Source of the DNA: Nephromyces sp. MM_2019
Taxonomy: Eukaryota > Apicomplexa > Aconoidasida > Nephromycida
Direction of reading: 5' to 3'
DNA length: 33,540 bases
Assembly (NCBI GenBank): GCA_015657535.1
Contig: JADHZB010001538.1
Span: 1-33,540, forward strand
Shown here: piece by piece, positions 1 to 12,740 of the stretch
How positions within the stretch are numbered: position 1 is the first letter of the stretch
How the letters are laid out: each line of letters begins with the position of its first letter
Notes under the pieces: generated by a model
Database searches by the model: none
What the model was told of the DNA's origin: nothing
What the model saw: the letters and a program-made list of their open reading frames with translations, nothing else
Position numbers and translations under genes: made by a program

Positions 1-1629
1 GGGCTAACAGCAATCGCCTTCTCAAAGAGACTTTGAACATGTCCCATCAAGTGTGTTACAGAGGGGGGATCCGGGATATTTACACCCACCACAGCCTGAT
101 AGTCATCATGATTAGTTAACCACCTCTTCAAGTACTTTAAGGCTTGATTAGCATCTAATTCGTTAGTGAGAGACACACCTAAAGCGAGCAAACTGTTGAG
201 ATTATATGGATCTACATTATGTCCCTTGGTTAAGCAGGTGATTGCCTCTTTATCTTGCTCTATATCAGCTAGGGTCTGCCCTAGTAGCCTCCAGCCTTCA
301 GAGCTGTCCGGGTTTCTTTTTACTTCAGCTTCGAGGGAGAGGATGGCCTCGTTGATCTTTCCCTCCGCTATAAATTGCTGAGCTAGCGTGAGGGGGGAAT
401 CTATATCTGAAGGGAGTGTGTGTGTGTGTGTGTGTCTGTGTGTGTCTGTGTGTGTCTGTGTATGTGTGTGTGTGTGTGTGTCTGTGTGTGTGTGTGTGTG
501 TCTGTGTGTGTCTGTGTGTGTGTGTGTGTGTGTGTCTGTGTGTGTGTGTCTGTGTGTGTCTGTGTGTGTGTTGATGTTTGATGGTGTGTGTGTGTGTGTG
601 TTGATGTTTGGTGGTGTGTGTGTCGGACTGTTGGTGCTCGCTGGCATGTGTGTTGCTATGCTGGTGTGTGCTGGTGTATATGTCGGTTTGTTTGTGCGTG
701 CTGGTGTTTGTGCATTACGGGATAGTCTCTGGGATGAAGTTGGGGAAGATATGCAAGTTTACAGTGATTTAAATACTAAGAGAGAGGAAGAAATGGGTTA
801 GTTTGGGTTTGGGGGGAAACATTTGATGTTAACTGCAGGATAAACGAAAAGGTAGGCTACTGAGCTTGCTCAAAATGCATGTACTTTAAGTGCTGCGTTA
901 ACCAAGATACACACACAGGCGCACAGGTGCACAGGTGCATCGGCATACACACGCACACATTACTCATTCAATCTCAAGTCACACCTCAACCCCAACAAGC
1001 CCCCGAAAACCATCACCTTCAAAAGGATTTTCATCCTTAAACTGATAATCTTCTTGGGGGGAACTTTTCTCAGAATCTAGCCAAGCATTGCCTTCACACA
1101 CACAGAATGAGATACACTCAAGCTTTCAAACGGGTGTACATACACCGGCAAATAGGAAGAAGTAGAGGGGTTTGAGCGTACTAGAGAAATAGCAAAGACT
1201 GAAAATCGCTGCGTTTTCCATGCAAAGATGTGAGTGTGCACTTTGCAACTATCATTTTCTAGCATTAAGATTACAGAGAGTGCATTAGACAGGCAAGGAT
1301 AGCACTGCACACTAAGATAATACTGGTAGTAGTGACTATCAAGCAATGAAGTTTACCCAATCAGTATTAGTATGTCCTACAAATAAGTAAAGGAAAAGCA
1401 ACATACAGACACGCACTAGCACATGGAAAAAAAAGAAACCAGAGAGAAACATATTTTAACACACAGAACCATACACAACTACATGCAAACACACACGAAC
1501 ACACAAACACACACACAACCACATGCAACGACACAGCAAAACACACAGAAACAAACACGCACACATGTAGCAAGAAAAAATCATTTACAGGCATATAGGA
1601 AGGCTTCCGAGGTATTTATTCATTACACA

Positions 1630-1662
<33 letters not shown>

Positions 1663-3873
1663 AGTGAACACCTACTCATTTGCTCAGCGTTGAAATCTTC
1701 AACATTCAAACCTTCCCATGGCTCATTCAACTGATCATTTGCCTCTCGCAGCTCATTATCCTACGCACACCAAGGCAATAGTAAGAACATAGAAACTAGT
1801 GCCACACACACTAAAAGCTACGCTAATTCCCTACATCGCAATAAAATACCTATAAAAGAAGTTTCACTTCCCTTGTAGAGAAACCAACACACACATATCT
1901 ACCTATATACAAAAGTATAGACAAAAAGATTCACCCGCACGCACAGAAGCACACAAACCTAGCCACACACATAAATTCATTCACAAATAAGCACACCCAG
2001 CAACCTATATCCACCAACACACCCACATACTCACTCAACAGCTACCCATCAACCAACGCAACCTCTAACACACTCACCCACCCACCTACTCAGCCCCCTC
2101 AAAATCACACACACATCTCCTCCCCCCTTCCCACCTCAAAAATTTTCTTAAAAACACTCATTTCTTCATCCGTAATATGCCCTCTTTCAGTAGCTTTCGC
2201 CCACAATCGCTCCATCGCATCAAACCCCTCCATTCCACCCGCTTGAAGATCTTCTGCTTCCTTCATTCCCTCATTGTAGGCAGCCTCGAAAACCTGGTTA
2301 TTCTCCCAAACAACAGAATTACCAGAGGAATCTCTCAGTGTGTTACCATCAAACTTCATATCTCCTGATGCGATATCTTCAACAAACTTCAAGAACTGTG
2401 AGTCGTTTTGCTTGTCATCACCGATTTGCCTGAGATCTTCAGCGAGTTGCCTAGCCTTTACAGCATCTAGCACCTGCCCAGAACCTGAATTACTAGTCTC
2501 GGTCGTATCAGCAACATCTTCTCTTGCTGAAGGGTTAAAGGCTGTATCAAAAGCATCTGATAGACTAGCTGTTATAGGATCTACCTGCAAAGAGGCTACA
2601 AACTCGTTTGCTAGACGGAAACTGCCGGTTCCTACCTCCCAATTCATACCTTCCCCATCACTGAAGGGGAGGACTGTCTCTGCAAGAGGAGACTCACGGA
2701 TTTCCTTCCTCATCTCGAGAGCTTCAGGAGAGCCCGTGGGCAGGTGGAGAGATGCTTCCAACCTGCTTGTACCTCTTGACTGGGAATCTCTAGCACCACT
2801 TGGAGCAATACCATAGAAAGCCTCCTTCATCATAGCATCTTCATCTAACATAAGCCCAGGGCTTTGCGTTGGGATGGGGAAAGCAATTCCTGGGGAGGGT
2901 TCTACGTGATTTACGGTAAGGGGGGGGGGGGTTGGGCGTAATGGCCCCAGTGCATGCGGTTTGCATAACCAAACCCTTGCGAATGGTGTGTATTGTTCTG
3001 TAAGCCAACTGGAGGCATTTCCTTCACGGACCCCATAACCCTCTGGGTGTTTGGAAGATGATGGGCTGCATGGGGGTAGTGAAGGGGGTTAGGTGACACC
3101 CCCCTCCTCGGATCAATCCTCGTGAACTCGTCTACCCATGAATCGGCTGGAAGATTCGCAGATTGAGCGGAATGATGTAATAAACCCAGAGCTTCCCCAG
3201 TGCTGTGGGAGGGGGGTGTGGGAGGCATCATGTTCTCTGCCCTTCCCCAGGCTTCCCTCATTGCCTGAGGAGGGGGTAAGAATCTGGGATCCCCCTGGTG
3301 CAACCCCCCCCCAGGGTTTGCAGAGTATCTATTCGATCTCCAGCGAGAAGCATTAACAGGGCGAACATACTGTGAAAGCTGATCACGCATCTGCAATCCA
3401 GCAGATGGTGGATAAGGGTGATGATAGTGAGACATGGGGGGGGGGATAGACGAAGAAGAGGAGGGAAGAGCATCTGTATGTGATCTTCCTTCAGAGAAAG
3501 CCTGGCTGAAGTTATTGTTCCATACTGAGTCTAGAGCATTATCTTGGAGGGAGGAAGGAGGAAGTAGTCCGCCCCTCCCAGCTTGTTGACTGCCAGGTAT
3601 TCGAGACTTCATATCGAAGGGCTGTAGTAGTGCTGAGCCCCCCCCCATAAGAAGATGAGGAGGGGGGGCTTCCTGAGAATGAGAAGCATTATAAAACCCC
3701 TCCTGCATCTGCTGAAAACGTGGAACCTGATTGGTCACTGAGTGAAGAAACGTGGTGAGGGGGTTAACCCCCCCAGAGCCCCCTAGCTGAGAGTCTTGAG
3801 GAGCAGAGCAGTCTGCTTGAGGGGGGGCACAGTTCGCCTCAACATTATTCGTGAAGAAGTCTCTCAACGACAT
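1..3873 (-). CDS. PEX5: PEX5, peroxisomal PTS1 import receptor (5' part, four exons, runs off the left edge)
   Basis: PEX5 is the cycling receptor that binds C-terminal PTS1 signals in the cytosol and delivers cargo to the peroxisomal docking complex. Exons that join in frame are 3873-2915, 2861-2135, 1760-1676 and 406-1, giving about 725 residues before the edge. The start MSLRDFF was preferred to a Met 33 codons upstream because it matches PEX5 N termini. It is followed by Cys15, in the position of the ubiquitinated cysteine, and by NPLTTFLHSVTNQ near residue 37. WxxxF docking motifs are WNNNF (118-122) and WVDEF (246-250). A looser W-F pair starts at 505. SQFLKFVEDIASGD (474-487) matches the conserved pre-TPR segment of plant-type PEX5. 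The last exon holds the first TPRs, with EAILSLEAEV, EGWRLLGQTLAD and LLALGVSLTNE. The remaining TPRs lie outside the window. The first intron (2914-2862, 53 nt) abuts a 12-base G run on the plus strand, so a length error there would shift the join. Confidence 0.92.
416..620. repeat. (TG)n microsatellite with TCTG interruptions
   Basis: About 200 bp of nearly pure TG dinucleotides, broken every 8-20 bp by TCTG and decaying towards 720. It lies just inside the acceptor end of PEX5 intron 3, so the transcript there is CA-rich. The apparent Cys-Val-rich open frame is a product of the repeat. Confidence 0.95.
1133..1146. repeat. Near-palindrome GGTGTACATACACC (PEX5 intron 3)
   Basis: One of seven copies of GGTGTAC(A/G)TACACC in the window. 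This one is an exact GGTGTA-CA-TACACC inverted repeat within PEX5 intron 3. Confidence 0.85.
1635..1662. repeat. (CA)14 microsatellite
   Basis: Pure CA run directly beside the donor of PEX5 intron 3. On the sense (minus) strand it is (TG)14, starting about a dozen bases past the GTAGGT donor. Confidence 0.95.
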
Positions 3874-5939
3874 ACTGGGCAGGCGGTTGTGTGTGTACTG
3901 TGCAGTGGAAAGAGGCTGAAGAAAATGAGGTTTTCCGTGGAAGAAAAGAGGTGTTTCTTCCCTCAATAACACATACAGAAAGTGGGAGGCTTGGAATCAT
4001 ACAGGTATTGAAGTTTGTTTAGGGAAGAGTGGGGGGTTCTAGTGTGAAGTTGAAGGTAAATCCTGGGAAACTGAGAAGAGGAAGAAGAGTAGTTTAAGGG
4101 TTTTAAAGCTGAAGCAGGCGAAGTTTCAGCTGTTAAAGAGTTGAAATTTGTAATATGCGAAAGTGAATGCTTGTGTGTGCTGGGAGCGAAACCGAATCGA
4201 GTGGTGATGAGAGGTTTGGGGGGTTTAGACGGGGAAACACATGATGATAAATATAAATGGCATTTTTCATCGTTGAGAGACGATGAGAAAGCATTCAGAA
4301 ACACTGGGGGGGGCTGGGTGTATATACACGTAGGGGGGTTTAGAGATATTTTTAGGTGAGATTTTGTGCTGGAGAGAAACGCGTGTGTGCTGAGGCAACT
4401 ATAGTGTGCTTGTGGGGGGTTTTTTATCCGTGCATTGGTGCTACCGGCATTATTTTACTATGCAGATCGGGACTCGCACTGTGGTGCTACCAATATCGTG
4501 TGTGTTTGGGGCTATCCATGCATTGGCGACACCATCATCCTGTGTGTGTAGCCGTTGTACATCACCTGCTTTTAACCAAACAATCTTCAACAGTGTGTTC
4601 GCAAGTAGAACTAGGAGGAAGCTAACTTCTGCCTATAAAAGCCACTATCTATAGGTATATCTATCATATGATGATATCCCACCATACACACACATATATA
4701 CATATATACATATATCACAGAGAGCTTTCACGCACTAAGAATTACAAAATTCCACACGCCTCATAACAACTTGAAAGAAGAAGAAAAGGCATACTAAAGG
4801 ATAGGAACGTATACATCTTCAAAGGTAATGTAAGGGAACTCATTTGCAGTAGATATTCCACTGATTGAAGCACACACACGAGCTCAATTATGTTACTGCT
4901 ATCCTCACAAAGCATCAGATATCCTGCTATATGTTATACTTATTAACTGTGTCTTCACATGAGCAAATAAGAAGAAACTCGGCTCAGCCAGCCTGACATA
5001 AACCTATACTATACCATACCGTAGCCATTCACACACACCAGAATTGTATGTACCAAAATCTCCTATTATTTAATACAAAGAAACTCAACATATGGGCGTC
5101 AAGAAGAGCAGTGACTTCCCAAGGCTAGACTTTGATCTTCACAGTTAGTACAGGGTTTCAAAGTCACAAGATATGATCAATTGCAAGATCAACTTGTTAT
5201 AACCCTCCTCATTCCTTCAATCTACAAACAACACACACATACAAGGAGCATTTAAGGTAAAGGAAAATACAGTGTCCTTCATGCAGAAAAAATCCACATT
5301 TGCATTGCCATCTTTATCAAAGCAAAGAAGAAGCTACAGTCAAACTTGTAGCGAGCATTCTCCTCTCGGAGTTTGTTTCAAAAGTGGTGCACACACACCA
5401 GCACGCACACACCAATATACACACACCGACAAACACCAGCACGCGCACCAATAAAGGCATACTTACACATCGAAAAACACCAGCACACGCACCGATAAAC
5501 GCATACACACACATCAATACACACACCAATACACGCATACACACACATACAGACGTCAATAAAAACAAACATTCCAACGTACACACACAAAATATGATTG
5601 GCTGAAGGGCTTAGGCTTTGATATTTTGACAAATTAGGTCTAAAAATCGCATTCTTTGATGTTCTCTTAAACATGAAGATGATTCGCTCAGATTTCACTT
5701 CATTGATGGGGGTATCTCTACATATTCGCAACTATCTGCATATAACCCCATGATTGATCGCTCGTTAAATACGAATGCTTTGGTGTGTAAAAGTGCGCAA
5801 TTAATTCTCAGAGCTTCCCCTAACAAATCACAGCATTAATTCCTGCATCTTCTTCTCATATACACAGCCAGTGCTTTCTGCTTCGCTATTGCATACACAC
5901 ACAAGCGTTTTAGAGATGTCTTTAATCTTATCAAAATAC

Positions 5940-6110
5940 AAACACGATGATCTCTTCATCTCTTTCACACACACATGAATATGACAATGTCATCATCTCT
6001 TTAGAACACATAAATATGATCATTTCTTCATCTCTCTCATAAACCAACATGATGGTTCCTTAATATCTCTCGCACTCGCGCAAACATGATGAGTTCCTCA
6101 TCTCTTCCAC
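5940..6110. repeat. Degenerate ~36-bp tandem repeat, about five copies
   Basis: Five diverged copies of a unit built on AACATGATGATCTCTTCATC followed by a CTCTC/CACAC tail, beginning near 5940, 5976, 6011, 6048 and 6083. Spacing is about 35-37 bp. No coding frame spans it. Confidence 0.65.
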
Positions 6111-6799
6111 ACACGTACGAATATTTCCACCCTAATCTCCCCCCCAAGCACAATAGGTGCTTTTAATTATCATTCCTTCGTAATTCGATGATAATTCTAC
6201 AAAAATAATCTAAAATGTGTAGTCCTGAGCTTAAGCCTTTCATTTTCCTTTTTCTTCAGTCATTTTCATGGTGAATATACAAAATTTGCACACACTGGAA
6301 GAACGCACACAAAAAAAGAGAGGAGTATCATATAATATTGCAGCAATGGCAGCAACCTCGCATGCTCACACACACACCACTAGTGCTAAACATTGTGCGC
6401 GAAAAAGTGTAAAAAACTACATTTTTTCACCAGAAGGAGTCGTAACAAAATATACTAAAGAGGGAGAAACGTGTATCACTTTGTTTGTAATTTGATGATG
6501 CAGAAGAGGATGTTGCGCTCCACATTTCGTGGTGAGTTGAAGATGCTGATTATCTAGGAAGAAGGCATTGATTGTATTTTTTGACGAAAGTTGCAGGAAA
6601 AAACAAGAGATTTTTGTGTATTATTAGACTCTAGAAAAGGTATTGGCGCACACTTGCACACGGGCATACATGCGTTATACCCACACACGCTGATGATGAT
6701 ACAAACACCACATACACCTATGCAAGCAGAGCATCAAGGGCTTGATCTCGTGAGGTGTGTCAAAATGTTACGGTGTGCACTTTGTTTCGATGGTGCGTG

Positions 6800-6800
<1 letters not shown>

Positions 6801-6894
<94 letters not shown>
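6801..6894. repeat. (TAG)31 trinucleotide repeat
   Basis: Uninterrupted TAG/AGT trinucleotide run of 94 bp, followed by a short (TTG)n run at about 6897-6912. Two of its plus-strand frames give poly-Ser or poly-Val, and the third is all stops. There is no evidence that it is translated. Confidence 0.95.
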
Positions 6895-8318
6895 CATTGT
6901 TGTTGTTGTTGTTCTAGTAGAAGAGGAAGAAAAAGAAGTTGTTGGAGATTTAGTAGAGTTAGAAGAAGAAGCTGGAGATTCAGAGGTGCCACTAGTAGTA
7001 GAAGAAGAGGTGGCTAGATATTTAGTAGTATTATCGCTATTACTAAACTTTTGAAAGACAAGTAAGCCTGTTGATGTTCTCGATTTTTTTGGCTTTTAGG
7101 GCCCTCATCGCTGCGCTTTCCCTCCTCTAAGCACTTTCACCAACGAAATCTTATGAGATCATCTTTGGCAATCTCATTACACACAGCTCAGAATTTCAGC
7201 TGAGCATTGCCTGTAGAAGATTATTGTTTCCAGAATCTTCCGCTATATGTAGATACTAGCTTTTTCTTAAGCTAGCTAAGAATAAGATGGTGTATATTGT
7301 TTCCAGGGGGTGTGCGTATGAGAATAAAAGAGAGTAAATCAATATTAAAACGTTGAATAGACCTCATCAGTTCACCATATCTTTGGATATTCTGAGCTCA
7401 ATTAACAGGAAAAGATCACTACAAGTTAAAATAACGAGACATCAGGCGTCACCAGTGTACGGAAATGATGAAAATGAGGAGAATTTCGGCGATTTTCCTG
7501 CGATTTTAACAGAAAAAACACATTAAATCCAAAAAAATGATGAAAAAATCGCCTCTCTGGTGTTTTTATCAGAGCAAGCTTTCGACAAACTTATTTTCGC
7601 ACACTTATTGTCCAGAAAATACTCTAGAAACCAACGCATTAGATGCTTATAAAATTATCATATTAAAAATGAATTTCATCCTTTTCGTGCTTCATACTAA
7701 GAGCTTTCATGTTCCAAAATTCCCCCTGAAAAAGAAGATATACACATACTTATTAACCTTTCTGAATGGCTGTAGTTTACCCTAGAGAAAATAGGAAAAA
7801 ACCACGACAAAATTAGCTAACAGGAGCCTCAGACCTGCAAATGAACAGGGAGAGTTTTTGCTAGGGAACTTGTATAACTTCAAGTTGCTGTTTTCTGCAT
7901 GCTCTTTATAGGTTTTCTTATCAAAAAATGCTAAAGCTTTTTCTCTTTTAATTTTCATAGAAATAGCATTAATTCGTACTAATCTGCAGGTGCTGGGATT
8001 TACTGTTTTTTGCACTTTTTTTTCCGAAGACTAGGTCTTACAATCATCTATAGATGCATAGTATGTGGAATGATTATCATAAAATCATTAGATTCGGAGT
8101 AATTGTACAGATATAAGCTTCAAATCGAAGACTACGAAATGACTATTGTTTCATCTCAATTTATTGCAGGATTAGAGGTAGTATAGTGGGAGTAAACTGC
8201 TAAAAACTTGGGACTGTTTTTAGAAAAAAGTTTCCGCTTGTGGAGCTATTTAATCTTATTTTGGGAGATTTTGTGATATTTCAGTTTGAACGTAGGATTA
8301 AGGGTAGCTTTGAATGAG

Positions 8319-8448
8319 AGTTCCAAATCTAGTTTCAAATCAAGTTTTACACCTAATTTAAAACCTAGCTTCACACCTAGTTTCACACCTAGTTCCAAGC
8401 CTAGTTCCAAGCCTAGTTTCAAGCCTAGTTTCAAGCCTGGTTTCAAGC
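8319..8448. repeat. 12-bp minisatellite (CCTAGTTTCAAG units)
   Basis: About eleven 12-bp units drifting from AGTTTCAAATCT-like copies on the left to CCTAGTTTCAAG copies on the right. Because the period is a multiple of three, both strands stay open: the plus strand reads repeated FKPS and the minus strand repeated LGLK. No start context, splice site or flanking homology supports translation. Confidence 0.85.
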
Positions 8449-10530
8449 AAACTATTACTAATTTGCACCCCAGGTAAGAATAACGCCTTTTTTGTTCCTA
8501 TATTGGAGATTCACCGATAAAACGCTTCAAAATTTGTCCTTTTCAAGAATCTTCTTCCGGAATTTTTGAAGGAAATGCTTAATCGCTTGATCATGTTGAA
8601 GCTGACTGTTTGTTCATCCCCACTACATCTCAACACACTTACACTCGCTCTAGAAGATGAAAAAGCTCTTTGGGAGAAAGCATAACTTTAGGATATGGAG
8701 TTTCAATGAAAGGATCAAAATAAGGAAGATGTTAGCAGAAAAAATCCAATCATTAACTTCCAAATGTTGATTCTACCTTCACAAAAAGAAGATATTAGCT
8801 TCTCTCCTTCATAATTGCCGATGATATCCTTCCAAACTTTCACTAACCCATCACGATGGCAACCCTCCAGCTTCTACTGAGCGAGTAAGGGCCTCCTCAT
8901 CTCCTTAAACTACCAATACACAAATTAATTAGAGTCTTTATCTCTCTATAAGTACAGTATGGCAACAATAAGCCTTGTTCGTAGCAGCTTGAACAGTAAA
9001 TTGGCTTCTCTCCTCATGACTGAATAGCTGTAATTACATCTCCATCTCAAAACGCATCAAAGTTAAGTTTAGCGTCCCTCTTCTTCTTTGCTGTTAAAGT
9101 GTGTGAGACTACCTGTAGTAAGACCTGGTGTGTGAGCATTGTCATCACCTTTGAAGCTCGCATTGAAAAGCATTATCTACAGAGCGTTTTACCCACTAAT
9201 TTTGTTGCTTAGCAGCCACCTTTCGTGCAGCATCTTTTTAGATGTTTTCTAAAGAATATAGATTTGCTTGATTTACATACACAGATTTTCTAGTAAACTC
9301 TACTGTGAGGCTAAAAGCAGTGCCTTTAATGTTTTATTAGCTCAGTAGAATATCTAGATATATAAATATTTTCTAGCAGCTCTCCCTTTGAAGATAAATT
9401 ATATCCTAGTCTGCTTTTGAGTCGTAAAGAGTGGATCCCTTCTCTCACTCAAATCGGAAATGCTCTGCTCCTACACGCATCCTCCACTCAACTTTGCGCG
9501 CACACGCAGGAGACGATCTCGTCCCCTCTTGTAGGGATCATCCCAGTGTTTGAACCGTAGTGAAGATGGGAGCAACTTTCCGATATTCACCATCTAATCT
9601 TCATTAAACTGTTTATCTAAACCGAGGAATCTGCGCGTGTGATTATAGCTTATACCCCCCCTTTTTTGCGAGTTATGATTTTCTGAAATAATTCAGAAGT
9701 ATGCTTCATTAAGGTAGCAACACACACCCTAACACGCACATATCGATACACACGAGCCCACACACAAAATGAGAAAAGCAGTGAGAAAATACAATCGGAA
9801 TGGTGATATATCGAGAGTATGTCCCCCCCCCGCCATACTACGAGAATCACGATTCACCTACTAACTCTCTTCAGTAAGTCAAGGCTTATCCAAGCTTACG
9901 TTTTAAGCTAGAGAATACCTTCACTCTCATGTGCCAGACATGCTTTATAGCTGCCTATTAGAAGTCGGGATTCTCTCTTCTTTTACCTTGAAGAAATATT
10001 GCAAAGGAGATGACTGTTTAGGGTTCCTGCACAGTATTTCTTCTACTTTCTTTATAGATTTCTTATAAAGCATCAGTTTAGCAGCTATTCGCTAGAGAAA
10101 ACGCGACATCCTCTTGATGTTTCTTAGTATAGCACGCGCTTTAGAGAGAATATCATCAATCCCCACTAACCCACCTCTCCTAAGGTCGCCTAGCAATCGT
10201 GTGATGAGTTTTATGTGTGAATTGCTCCTCTAATGGGATCCATGCTTTCATCTAGACTTCCTCTTCTTCTTTTTATTCGTACTAAGCTTAAAACGACACA
10301 CACACACACTTGTTCCAGGATGATACATTTTTAAGGATAGAAAAGGATTGAAATTCCAAGGTAATGCTAGCAGCTTGTATGTACTTCAAGAATATACAAC
10401 CTCCGCAGGTTATAGCCTATTGAAGATATATGAAGAGAAGAGCCGTTAAAGGATGTTGAAGATATCTAGGCAGCTTTGCGTTCCTTCAATCCTCCGGGAG
10501 AGTCCAGGAATATGTCCTCTTCCTCATCGC

Positions 10531-12740
10531 ATGGCGAAGAAAAAGGCTACACAGGCTGTCAAAGAAACTACCTCAGAGTAGGTGTTATGCTGTAATAAAC
10601 AGCTTGTTTTTGGGTGTACATACATCGCTAGGTTTTCTAGTTTTGTTGGTACCTAGGGAGGCGAGAATTTGTATCTGTAGCCTTTGATGGTGGTGTGCAT
10701 GTGTTAAGTTAGAGGAGACATGCTTTGGATATGGTGTGTGAGGTTTTTTTTATAATGCAGGAATTCATTCTTTAAAGTGTGTGCATATAAAGAAAAGCTA
10801 ACTTCTTCATTATGAAAACGTTTTCTTAAACATTTTCATCATTTAAAAAGTTAGAAAGTTGGGTTTTTTTTGTTTTAATAGCTATTTTTGTGGGTATTTG
10901 TGGATGCTGCTTTATCTAATTAAATGAGGGAAAAGGACTTAGTGCAGTTGGGGAAGCATTTTTATCATTTTTTCTGATGAAAATGCCATGATAAGAGGTG
11001 CTTTGGAGAGAATTAACTAGTGAAAAGAGGTAAATGAGCTATGAAATAGAGTAGCGGAAGAGGCGAATGAAACTTTACACAAAAGGAGGTGAAAGGATAG
11101 GCTAAGTGTGGGTGTGTGTTTTTTTTGTGTCTGTGGGTTTATGTGTATTTGTGTGTGTGGGTTTATATGCATTTGTGTGAGTGGGTTTGTGTGGGTGGGT
11201 ATGGGTATGGGTTTGCGTTTTTTTTTGCGTGGTTGGGTGTGGATCTGTGTATGCGTGGGTTTGTGTGCCTGTATTTTTCCTTGTGTGCTTGTAGATGTGT
11301 GTTGATATGTGTGAATGGATGTGGGTATATGCATCTATATGCATGCAGGTATGCACATGCTCGCGTCAATGTGTGCTGGTTTAGCCTCACTCTTTAATGA
11401 ATTTGTGTGCATATTAAGCGTTAGTTCAACTGTAAATGCGTTAAAATATATTGAGAGAGGAGGAATATTTGATCGGTTGATACCTGAGTTCCATAAGTCT
11501 CAAATTCGAATACTTGACTCTATCTAGCTTATGTTTCAGGGCTTACACACACAACCACAGCAACCAAGCCCACTTGTTCAATATCATATGAAAGAAAATG
11601 CTCCCGCATAGTCCTTTCTGCATGCTTCATTCAGTATGGCAACTGTCAAGGATAGATTTAAAATGCTACTTGCTGTGTGTGTTCGTAGATTGTTTCCCGA
11701 TTAAACTTGCCTATATAACCTCCTCAATCTTCACCAGAGCAATCCTTTCTCTGCAGCTCACAAAACCTAATTAACTGCTTCTTCTAGCTAATAAAACAGC
11801 AGCTAATTTGATAGACTTATTTCTTCTCTATAGGACTACCGGTGGCGATTATTACGACGCACAATACGTTCCTGTAATACCTTCTATGTATGTGACTGAA
11901 ACTACAAACTTTTTTAAGAACAAGAATTTAATCAGAAGTTTGTTAGAATTTATATTTTCTCCGAGAAATCCCAAGGATACTGCAGCTGATAGAGAGGATT
12001 ATCAGGTTGCTTTTGAGCGCTATCAGCTGTTAAAGGAGGTAATTTGGGTGTATATATAGGTGTGGGGATTTTTGCTCCCGCTCAGTGCATGCTGTGTGTG
12101 CGTGTGTGTTTTATTTTTCATCTTCGAGCTGAATAGCCAAGCGTGCTTTATTTTATTTTTAATTTTTCAGTGCTTTCATAGCTTATTCAAGTCTTCAAAT
12201 CTTTTTTAAAATGTACTTGTTTACCGCTTCTTACGAGTGAAACTGGCTTCATTTAGTGTACGTACACCTGTTTTGCTCCGAGATTCCAACCTCTGCTGGG
12301 TGAAACCTGAATTTTAGTCTGTAATAGAGTGTGTGTGTGTCGCAGCCTAAATCCTTCTTTATAATGTGATTTTTATACCCTCACAGAAGGCTAGAGCTAA
12401 ATACAAGCTACAAGAGCAGAAAGCATCGGAAAATATGTGGAAAGCCATTGGAGCTCTTCCTAGTGAGCTCTACGATGAGGCCGTGCAGTCTGATAATTCT
12501 ATTCTTCCTAAGGAGCTTCTTTTTCATGAAGCGTATAAAAAGCTGTACTTTAACTCCGACGAAATGTCTCCATATGAAATGAGGAAGTTGCAGCTTTTCC
12601 AGAACCTGATGCACGTCAGATTCCCCTTTTTAGAGGAGAAAAAACGTGACCCATTGGCTTTCTGGGCTAGGCAGAGCCAGAGCTCTTCTCGCCAGAAGGA
12701 AGCGTCTATGCTGAAAAAAACAAAGGGGAAAAAGAAGTAA
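10531..12740 (+). CDS. Probable mitochondrial ribosomal protein mL40-like (three exons, 201 aa)
   Basis: Exons 10531-10577, 11834-12038 and 12387-12740 join in frame with donors GTAGGT and GTAATT and acceptors CTATAG and CTCACAG. The 201-residue product starts MAKKKATQAVKETT and ends in a Lys-rich tail, GKKK. The central region is a charged helix (EDYQVAFERYQLLKEKARAK). It is followed by LPSELYDEAVQSDNSILP, which recalls the helix and 'spel..eAiq.D..l.P' signature I associate with mL40 (MRPL40/Mrpl28), a large-subunit mitoribosomal protein. After that come HEAYKKLYF and RFPFLEEKKRDPLAFW, which I do not recognise. The gene model is fairly secure for exons 2 and 3. The 15-codon first exon rests on phase agreement across a 1.26 kb TG-rich intron. 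The family call is tentative. Confidence 0.5.
10613..10626. repeat. Near-palindrome copy (mL40-like intron 1)
   Basis: GGTGTACATACATC, one mismatch from the consensus, 35 nt after the donor of the mL40-like first exon. Confidence 0.75.
12255..12268. repeat. Near-palindrome copy (mL40-like intron 2)
   Basis: AGTGTACGTACACC, with the G form of the central position, inside the second intron of the mL40-like gene. Confidence 0.8.

Larger units (their letters stand above)
407..1675 (-). other. PEX5 intron 3, rich in TG/CA repeats
   Basis: This 1.27 kb intron lies between a GTAGGT donor and a TTCAG acceptor, the pair that keeps the frame (codon AAT formed across the junction). On the sense strand the donor half is TG-rich and the acceptor end is CA-rich. 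It also contains one copy of the GGTGTACATACACC near-palindrome at 1133-1146. The small open frames in it are repeat-derived. Confidence 0.7.
3874..10530. other. 6.6 kb spacer without a supportable gene
   Basis: Between the PEX5 start and the next plus-strand gene I find only short open frames with no domain, no convincing splice pairs and strong repeat bias. It holds the presumed PEX5 promoter and leader (about 3874-4350), AT/CA-rich stretches at 4680-4720 and 5390-5590, a degenerate 36-bp repeat at 5940-6110, a (TAG)n run at 6801-6894 and a 12-bp minisatellite at 8319-8448. An undetected gene with very short exons cannot be excluded. Confidence 0.5.

Noticed and set aside
388..801. 137-codon plus-strand frame, Cys/Val-rich
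   Set aside because: It is the translation of the (TG)n microsatellite in the PEX5 intron.
2340..2816. 158-codon plus-strand frame
   Set aside because: Antisense to PEX5 exon 2, which has clear family motifs.
3963..4304. 113-codon minus-strand frame upstream of PEX5
   Set aside because: Ser/Thr/Pro-rich low-complexity frame in the presumed leader; no link to the PEX5 start.
6755..7054. Poly-Val and poly-Ser frames
   Set aside because: Direct products of the (TAG)n repeat with no start context or conserved flank.
8165..8240. GGTAGTATAGTGG sequence resembling a tRNA D-arm region
   Set aside because: No cloverleaf could be completed around it.
11017..11397. Overlapping frames on both strands
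   Set aside because: TG/CA-rich intron sequence of the mL40-like gene.
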